Source of the DNA: Pantoea ananatis LMG 2665
GTDB lineage: Bacteria > Pseudomonadota > Gammaproteobacteria > Enterobacterales > Enterobacteriaceae
Length of the DNA: 64,000 nucleotides
Assembly (NCBI RefSeq): GCF_000710035.2
Contig: NZ_JMJJ01000005.1
Location: forward strand, 310,001 to 374,000
Reading direction: 5' to 3'
Shown: one piece after another, positions 58,037-64,000 of the stretch
Layout of the letters: every line of letters begins with the position of its first letter
Position numbering within the stretch: the first letter of the stretch is position 1
Translations under genes and position numbers: made by a program
Notes under the pieces: model-generated
What the model was told of the DNA's origin: nothing
The model's database searches: none
The model's input: only the letters and a program-made list of their open reading frames with translations

Positions 58037-60646
58037 TTAGACAGCAAACTGGCAAACAAACTCGCCCTGATCACAGCTGACCTGCACACGACGATAACGT
58101 TCATCACGAGCATGGGCGCTGAGCAGTATCTGGCTCATCTGCGGCAACAGGGTATTTGTCAGGATGGCATCGACCATGCGACCTCCAGACTCCACTTCCG
58201 TACAACGCTGCACGATCTGGCTGACGACCGAATCGTCAATAATGGCTTCAATACCGTGGTTCTCTTCCAGGCGGCGTACAATGCGCCCCAGTTGCAGCTT
58301 AACAATCTCTGCCAGCATCTCGTCACTGAGGGGATAGTAAGGCACCACCAGCAGACGGCCCAGCAGTGCAGGCGGGAACACCTCCAGTAAGGGTTTACGT
58401 AAAGCGGTGCTGAGCGCGTCGGGATCCGGCATGAGTTCCGGATCGGCACAGAGCGCACTGATCAGTTGCGTACCGACGTTAGAGGTGAGGATGATAATGG
58501 TATTGCGGAAATCAATGTGGCGCCCTTCTCCATCTTCCATCCAGCCTTTGTCGAATACCTGGAAAAACAGCTCATGCACATCAGGATGCGCTTTTTCAAT
58601 CTCATCCAGCAGCACGACGCTGTAAGGACGACGACGCACGGCCTCCGTCAGCACACCGCCTTCACCGTAACCTACATAGCCTGGAGGGGCACCTTTCAGC
58701 GTTGAAACGGTGTGCGCTTCCTGGAACTCGCTCATGTTGATGGTGATGATGTTTTGCTCTCCACCATAAAGCGATTCGGCCAGCGCCAGCGCGGTTTCGG
58801 TTTTCCCGACGCCTGACGGGCCACAGAGCATAAACACACCGACCGGTTTATTGGGATTGTCCAGTCGGGCGCGTGAGGTGCGAACGCGTTTGGCAATCAG
58901 ATCCAGCCCATGACGCTGCCCAATTACGCGCTGATTCAACGTGTCCGCGAGGTTAAGCACGGCGTCAATTTCGTTTTTCACCATCCGGCCCAGCGGAATG
59001 CCGGTCCAGTCGGATACCACTGCGGCAACGACGCTGGCGTCAACGGCAGCAAACAGTAACGGGGCTTCACCCTGAACCGCATGCAACTTCTGTCGGGTTT
59101 CATCGAGCTGCTCGCGCAGGGAAGTTTCGCCTTCGGTCACGCAACGCGCGCGCAGGGCAATCAGCTGTTCGACCAGCTCACGCTCCTGCTGCCAGCGGGC
59201 GTCCAGCGCATCGCGCTCTGCTTCCAGGGCAGCGCGCTGGGCGGCAATCGTGGCCTGGCGGGTTTCATCACCCAGCCCCACTTTGACTTCACGTTCGGCG
59301 ATCTCCGCTTCGATTTCCAGCGCGGCCAGACGGTGCAGGCAGTCTTCCAGCGCGGCAGGCTGTGCGCCCTGGCTGACGGCAACGCGTGCACAGGCGGTAT
59401 CCAGTAAGGCTACGGCTTTATCCGGCAGCTGGCGGGCAGGAATGTAACGGTGAGAGAGCTTAACGGCGGCGCTGACGGCTTCATCCAGTAACAGCACCTG
59501 ATGGTGTTTTTCCAGCGCGCTCACGGTGCTGCGCAGCATCAGAATCGCTTTTGCTTCATCCGGCTCCTGCACCTGAACGGTCTGGAAGCGGCGGGTCAAT
59601 GCAGGATCTTTTTCGATGTATTTCTTGTATTCCGCCCAGGTCGTTGCGCCAATCGTGCGCAACTGTCCGCGCGCCAGGGCCGGCTTTAACAGGTTGGCGG
59701 CATCGCCTGTGCCCTGCTGACCGCCTGCACCGACCAGGGTATGAATTTCATCAATGAATAACACAATCGGCGTAGGGCTGGATTGCACTTCGTTAATCAG
59801 GGCCTGTAAACGCGCTTCGAATTCGCCTTTCATGCCGGCGCCTGCCTGCAACATGCCAATATCCAGCAGCCACAGTTGCACATCACGCAGCGGTGCCGGC
59901 ACATCACCGGCGGCAATGCGTAGCGCCAGCCCTTCTACCACTGCCGTTTTACCCACGCCAGCTTCACCGGTGAGTAACGGATTGTTCTGGCGACGGCGCA
60001 TCAGGATATCCACCATCTGGCGGATCTCTTCATCACGGCCCGCAACCGGGTCGATCTTGCCGTCGCGCGCTCGCGCGGTCAGATCCTGCGCATACTGCGC
60101 TAACGTGCTGTCGCCCGCCGCCGGAGGGGCGGCAGCATCGCCTGCGGGCTGAACCAGCGCCTGCTGAACTTCTTTACTGTGCGCCAGTAAGGTATCGAAC
60201 TGCTCCAGTAAAGCATCGGCGTTCACGCGTGAAAACTGAGGTGAAATGCCTTTCAGGACGCTGGCGAGCGTAAAGGTCTTCAGCATACCTATCAGCAGGT
60301 GACCACCGCGAATGCGGGTCGCACCGTATTTGAGTGATGCATAAACCCAGGCGCGCTCAACGGCGCTGTCGATGTGTTCTGCGAGATCGGACACCGCACC
60401 CGCACCGCGCGGCAGGCGGTCCAGTGCAGCGACGATATCCCGCGTCAGCGCGTTTTCATCCAGTGAAAAATGCTTAATCACCTGCTGAAGATCGCCATCC
60501 TGCTGCTGCATGAGCTGATGCAACCAGTGCACCAGTTCAACGTAGGGGTTGCCACGCAGTTTACAAAAGGCGGTCGCACTCTCAAGCGAGGTAAATAACA
60601 GCGTATCCAGTTTGCCGAATAGCACGGCACGGCTGATCTCTGACAT
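58037..60646 (-). CDS. clpV: T6SS ATPase ClpV/TssH
   Basis: ClpV is an AAA+ unfoldase that dismantles the contracted VipA/B sheath. The 869 aa protein has the N-terminal ClpN repeats, Walker A GEAGVGKT at 227-234 and Walker [12 protein letters not shown] in the first AAA domain. The ClpB-like coiled-coil middle follows, and then the second AAA domain with GPSGVGKT and [14 protein letters not shown]. The gene lies between tssG and the kinase, as in many T6SS loci. Confidence 0.96.
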   Translation of the reverse strand: MSEISRAVLFGKLDTLLFTSLESATAFCKLRGNPYVELVHWLHQLMQQQDGDLQQVIKHFSLDENALTRDIVAALDRLPRGAGAVSDLAEHIDSAVERAWVYASLKYGATRIRGGHLLIGMLKTFTLASVLKGISPQFSRVNADALLEQFDTLLAHSKEVQQALVQPAGDAAAPPAAGDSTLAQYAQDLTARARDGKIDPVAGRDEEIRQMVDILMRRRQNNPLLTGEAGVGKTAVVEGLALRIAAGDVPAPLRDVQLWLLDIGMLQAGAGMKGEFEARLQALINEVQSSPTPIVLFIDEIHTLVGAGGQQGTGDAANLLKPALARGQLRTIGATTWAEYKKYIEKDPALTRRFQTVQVQEPDEAKAILMLRSTVSALEKHHQVLLLDEAVSAAVKLSHRYIPARQLPDKAVALLDTACARVAVSQGAQPAALEDCLHRLAALEIEAEIAEREVKVGLGDETRQATIAAQRAALEAERDALDARWQQERELVEQLIALRARCVTEGETSLREQLDETRQKLHAVQGEAPLLFAAVDASVVAAVVSDWTGIPLGRMVKNEIDAVLNLADTLNQRVIGQRHGLDLIAKRVRTSRARLDNPNKPVGVFMLCGPSGVGKTETALALAESLYGGEQNIITINMSEFQEAHTVSTLKGAPPGYVGYGEGGVLTEAVRRRPYSVVLLDEIEKAHPDVHELFFQVFDKGWMEDGEGRHIDFRNTIIILTSNVGTQLISALCADPELMPDPDALSTALRKPLLEVFPPALLGRLLVVPYYPLSDEMLAEIVKLQLGRIVRRLEENHGIEAIIDDSVVSQIVQRCTEVESGGRMVDAILTNTLLPQMSQILLSAHARDERYRRVQVSCDQGEFVCQFAV

Positions 60647-60699
60647 ATCGGTTCTCTTTATTGAAAGAAGCGGGCTAACTATCGGGGAAAGCGGTTGGG

Positions 60700-61749
60700 C
60701 TATGACGGCGTAGCTTCAACCTCAAAGGCAAAATCTTCACGATCGACAGGCTGCGGTTGCTGTCCAAGCCAACTGGTGTAGCCCAGCCGCGCCTGACCGC
60801 CAAGGGTAACGCCCTTAACGGCATCGGCTGCCAGAATCAGGCTGAGATCCCACTGCATCTCAATACCCAGATAGTGGCGCACCCAGTCACGCACTTCGCA
60901 AGCGCCTTGCGCGTTGGGTAAAAAACGTTCGTACTGCTCGGCGCTCAGTGGACCGATGCGCAGACGAAAACGATGCTGTACATCACGAACGGCTACGCCG
61001 AGAAAGGCCGATTCACCCAGGCGCGGCATATGGCGACCGGCCGACAGACGGGCCTGATCGCGGCTGTCCAGGGATAACCACTGCGGCACGTTCTGTTGCA
61101 GCTTAACCGGAACCGCAAAGTAGTGACGCAAAATGCGTACCAGCCCTTCGGCATCGTGACCGTGGCGGCTGAGATGCCCTGACAGCATGAGGCGCGCATG
61201 CAGGCTCAGCGAACTGGCTTTCTGCTGGGCCGGTAACCCAATACCGGCCACGCAGGCCAGGTAATCCTGGAAGCGCCGATCGTCGCGGCGATCCAGAGAG
61301 CTGGTTGGCTGTGAATTAGCCCAGGCACGATAGAACAACAGCGTGGCACGATGATGAAACAGATCGGCGAAAGCGCTCAGGCTGTGATCCTGATGGTGAT
61401 CGATACGTCCGCGCACATATTCCGTCAGGTGCGTAGGGAGAGGACCGTTAGGACCAAACAGCCCAAAGCTGTAAATGGAGACGTCGTAGCGTTCGTCATG
61501 CTCACGCGCTTTAACCTGTGACACGGTCGATGGTGCAAAGGCCAGAGATGGCTTTTGCCCGATACGCACGGCCTCAAATTTGGGCAGTGGCGCTTTACCT
61601 AAGGCATAACGCTGCCCACTCTGGGCGTCGAGCTTGCGTAACAGCTGAAACAGATCATAGCGCCAGGGTGCGGCCATCACGGCCTGCCAGAAACCGTCAG
61701 GCAGACGCACCGCCCGCTGTAGGGGAATAACGTGCGCCGTCTCACTCAT
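60700..61749 (-). CDS. tssG: T6SS baseplate protein TssG
   Basis: A 349 aa TssG (VasB) family protein, with the characteristic FDLFQLLRKLDAQ-like start (YDLFQLLRKLDAQSG), YSFGLFGPNGPLPTHLTEY and RFRLRIGPL segments. TssG joins TssE, TssF and TssK in the baseplate. Its start overlaps the tssF stop by 4 bases. Confidence 0.95.
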   Translation of the reverse strand: MSETAHVIPLQRAVRLPDGFWQAVMAAPWRYDLFQLLRKLDAQSGQRYALGKAPLPKFEAVRIGQKPSLAFAPSTVSQVKAREHDERYDVSIYSFGLFGPNGPLPTHLTEYVRGRIDHHQDHSLSAFADLFHHRATLLFYRAWANSQPTSSLDRRDDRRFQDYLACVAGIGLPAQQKASSLSLHARLMLSGHLSRHGHDAEGLVRILRHYFAVPVKLQQNVPQWLSLDSRDQARLSAGRHMPRLGESAFLGVAVRDVQHRFRLRIGPLSAEQYERFLPNAQGACEVRDWVRHYLGIEMQWDLSLILAADAVKGVTLGGQARLGYTSWLGQQPQPVDREDFAFEVEATPS

Positions 61750-63623
61750 AGCAGCGCCTTTTTGCCCATGCGCGGCGGCCAGTAGCCCACTTCGCCGCGC
61801 TGCTGGCTGCTCAGGGTGAATTCGGTAAAGCTGTTAAGCGCCACAAGGCGAGAAAAGACCCGCTCCAGCACGCTGCCGAACAGCCAGGGGCTGGCACCGG
61901 AAAACGCCTGCTCATCTACCTCAAGCGCAATGCTGACCCCGCGCGCAAACACCACGGGGCCCGGCTCTGGCACCCGGCGGTGAACGGCTTTGAGGTTGCA
62001 GTGCCGAATTCCGTCAATCTGACGCGTTAGCGGCGTTTCGGCCAGGCTGGCATACAGGCTCAGCATCTGGCGCAGTGCCGCAGCCCCTTCGCCATCGCTG
62101 CTGTCCATCAGGCTCAGATAGTTCATCTGAAGATGACTGATGAGTCGCCATGCTGAAAGCCCTTCAGCCAGCGCCGGACGCGGTGGCGTCGGGCCTTTGC
62201 ACAATTTAAGTTGCCCGACAGGAATGGAATCCGGCATTACAAAGTTGGCCTGCTCTTGCTGTAGCAGCATTAAAGGCAGGTCACGGCTGGTGCACATCAC
62301 TTCCGCAGACAAGTAGCGGATATCGCTGTTCCACGGCGTATGATTTTGATCCACCAGGGAGAGAAACACTTCAGAACCGATATAGCCTGTTCGGGTGCCA
62401 TAGCGCAACGCGTGCTCAGAGAGCGTGCGCTGTTCACGACGCAGGGAGAAATACGCGCCATAATCCCCGCCGTCATGGCTGAAGGTGCTCCAGAACGGCC
62501 GGAAGATCTGCTCTTCGCGCTGTCCTTCGACAGAGGCAAACAAGCGCTTCACCGAATGGATCTCATAGTCCAGCGGACGAATATTATCGACCACCAGGTG
62601 ATACTCGTGCTGACTGTCGCTGACCTTAAGCCGCTCGGCGGTTTTCGGGAACAGGTTAATGACCGGCGTGCAGTGCAGGGCCAGATGGGCGATGTCGACA
62701 ACGCTTTCCAGCGCCGCATCGGCCTTATCCAGCAAGATGACGATGTCAAACGACAGGGCGTTATCGCAGCGCTGCAGGAAAGGCGACAGCTGACGCAGGC
62801 TGATAAACTGGAAGCGTGCCGGGAATGCAAAATACTCCTGCAGCAGGCGGTAGCCGTCAAAATTACGCAGATCGTCGGGCAGCAGGGCCTGCTCAGTCGA
62901 AAAGCCTTCCTGCTGAAGCGCGTCATCCGGCAGAATCTGACGTTGCGGTTTTGCTTCCACGGACTGCAGGATGATTCCGACGCGATGCTGCATCAGCAGC
63001 TCCATCAGTTTCAGGGCCTGAATATCGGGTCCGCTCAGGAAAAACATCACGTCATCGAGACTGAGCTGGCTTAACGATGAAATGCCTTCGCAGGTGATGC
63101 GGATACGGAGGGCGCTGGACGCCGCCGTCGAACCGCCCGCTTTCAACTCGCCTAACGGGATATCCGCCGGCACGCCACCTAATGACACATCGCTGATGCG
63201 CAGGGGCTGTAACATCACATCGTGCGCGGTGGTATAGCTGCAGGTGACGCCCGTTTTTTTCAGGTTCTGGCTTTCCATCATTGTGCCGCGCGGCACCAGG
63301 AAACCGTTGCTGATATCGCCTTTGCGGCTGTCTGGCGTGAGCTGGGCGATGGCCATCGACGGCGTAGGTGAAAGGTAGCCCGGTGCCACCATTTCCAGCA
63401 TCCGCTGAGAAAAGCGTGGAAACTCGGCATCCATCTTTAACTGTACGCGTGAGGTCAGAAACGCGAAACCCTCCATAAGTCTTTCGACATAAGGATCGGC
63501 GACGTCAATGCCGCGCATACCAAGCCGCCCGGCGACCTTAGGATACTGGGCAGCAAACTCCGCGCCCATCTCGCGCAGATAGGCCAGTTCACGGTTGTAG
63601 TAATCAAGCAGCTTGCTGTCCAT
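61746..63623 (-). CDS. tssF: T6SS baseplate protein TssF
   Basis: A 625 aa TssF (VasA) protein. The N-terminus DSKLLDYYNRELAYLREMGA and the AAQYPKVAGRL stretch are diagnostic, and PYVERLMEGFAFLTSRVQLK follows. It forms baseplate wedges with TssG. It is 2 bases downstream of tssE, in one operon with tssG and clpV. Confidence 0.97.
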   Translation of the reverse strand: MDSKLLDYYNRELAYLREMGAEFAAQYPKVAGRLGMRGIDVADPYVERLMEGFAFLTSRVQLKMDAEFPRFSQRMLEMVAPGYLSPTPSMAIAQLTPDSRKGDISNGFLVPRGTMMESQNLKKTGVTCSYTTAHDVMLQPLRISDVSLGGVPADIPLGELKAGGSTAASSALRIRITCEGISSLSQLSLDDVMFFLSGPDIQALKLMELLMQHRVGIILQSVEAKPQRQILPDDALQQEGFSTEQALLPDDLRNFDGYRLLQEYFAFPARFQFISLRQLSPFLQRCDNALSFDIVILLDKADAALESVVDIAHLALHCTPVINLFPKTAERLKVSDSQHEYHLVVDNIRPLDYEIHSVKRLFASVEGQREEQIFRPFWSTFSHDGGDYGAYFSLRREQRTLSEHALRYGTRTGYIGSEVFLSLVDQNHTPWNSDIRYLSAEVMCTSRDLPLMLLQQEQANFVMPDSIPVGQLKLCKGPTPPRPALAEGLSAWRLISHLQMNYLSLMDSSDGEGAAALRQMLSLYASLAETPLTRQIDGIRHCNLKAVHRRVPEPGPVVFARGVSIALEVDEQAFSGASPWLFGSVLERVFSRLVALNSFTEFTLSSQQRGEVGYWPPRMGKKALL

Positions 63624-63625
63624 GA

Positions 63626-64000
63626 TTAACCTGCATCCTGTAGTTCAAAATGGCCGCTCTCTAAATCAACCTGAGTGCGGAACAGAAACTCCAGCGGGTA
63701 CGGCACACACCATAACCGGCCTTTAATCTCAATCGATAGTACGTTGTGCAGACTCAGAGAGGTCAGGTCGCTTACGCAGCGAACCTGTAAGCCCTGGGGT
63801 AAAATGCGTGGCTCAAAGTGCAGAATGGCATCGGTCATTTTCCGTTGCATATCCTGCCACTCGATGTCCGAGATATTCTGTCCGGCCAGGGGGGCCACGC
63901 CAAAATTCAGCACGGAACGCTGGACCTCCGTCAGGTCGCTCAGATCGTGCTGCGCCTCGTTATTGATGGTGTTGAATAACCACTGGAGATCGCGCAGAAC
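63626..64000 (-). CDS. tssE: T6SS baseplate protein TssE (5' end outside the window)
   Basis: The frame continues past the window edge; 124 codons are visible before the stop. Visible segments are VLRDLQWLFNTINNEAQ, SVLNFGVAPLAGQNISD and FEPRILPQGLQV, matching the gp25-like baseplate wedge protein TssE. A GTG at 63913 is internal and should not be used as start. Confidence 0.93.
   Translation of the reverse strand, partial: VLRDLQWLFNTINNEAQHDLSDLTEVQRSVLNFGVAPLAGQNISDIEWQDMQRKMTDAILHFEPRILPQGLQVRCVSDLTSLSLHNVLSIEIKGRLWCVPYPLEFLFRTQVDLESGHFELQDAG

Overview
The window looks like a chromosome segment of an enterobacterium, most likely Erwiniaceae (Pantoea/Erwinia-like). The evidence is protein similarity recalled from memory plus gene order: yodC, yedP, yedI, vsr, dcm, yedJ, mtfA and tRNA-Asn resemble the 43-44 min region of E. 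coli, but they are interleaved with genes E. coli lacks there. No database search was run.

Layout. (1) 1-11.4 kb, core-like: an HAD phosphatase and a GT81-type glycosyltransferase (probably glucosylglycerate synthesis), yodC, yedI, divergent vsr/dcm, a chemoreceptor, yedJ, an ASCH-like phage-type gene, mtfA and tRNA-Asn. (2) 11.4-14.1 kb, a small decayed island beside tRNA-Asn: a ChpS/ChpB-type toxin-antitoxin pair, a frameshifted Ner-like regulator, other fragments, and a ferrochelatase in an unusual position. (3) 14.1-19.8 kb: an MFS exporter and a FecCD-type metal/cofactor ABC transporter with a Zur-like palindrome over its promoter and a frameshifted permease. (4) 19.8-21 kb: an agsA small heat-shock gene with a sigma-32-like promoter and a fourU-type RNA thermometer, plus two small genes. 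(5) 21-28.8 kb: one long operon (PTS IIA, IIB, IIC, GH38 alpha-mannosidase, PRD regulator, porin) for uptake and hydrolysis of a mannoside. (6) 28.8-64 kb: a type VI secretion island, all on the minus strand.

The T6SS island reads right to left: tssE (partial), tssF, tssG, clpV, a Ser/Thr kinase and a first vgrG; then an AT-rich run of small membrane proteins, two of which form a duplicated pair; then a second effector module (DUF2169-pentapeptide, pentapeptide, DUF3540, DUF4150, vgrG with a C-terminal glucosaminidase, a secreted putative immunity protein); then secreted or lipoprotein genes, an EagR chaperone, a PAAR-Rhs protein with a TNT-type NADase tip and its putative immunity gene; and finally a graveyard of displaced Rhs tips with orphan immunity genes. 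The two vgrG genes share about 1.3 kb of near-identical DNA. Rhs core fragments recur four times.

Several genes carry single-base indels (FecCD permease, Ner-like gene, Rhs/TNT junction, two small T6SS membrane genes), often in short homopolymers. They may be real decay or phase variation, but a shared cause in uncorrected sequencing error must be excluded before calling these genes dead.
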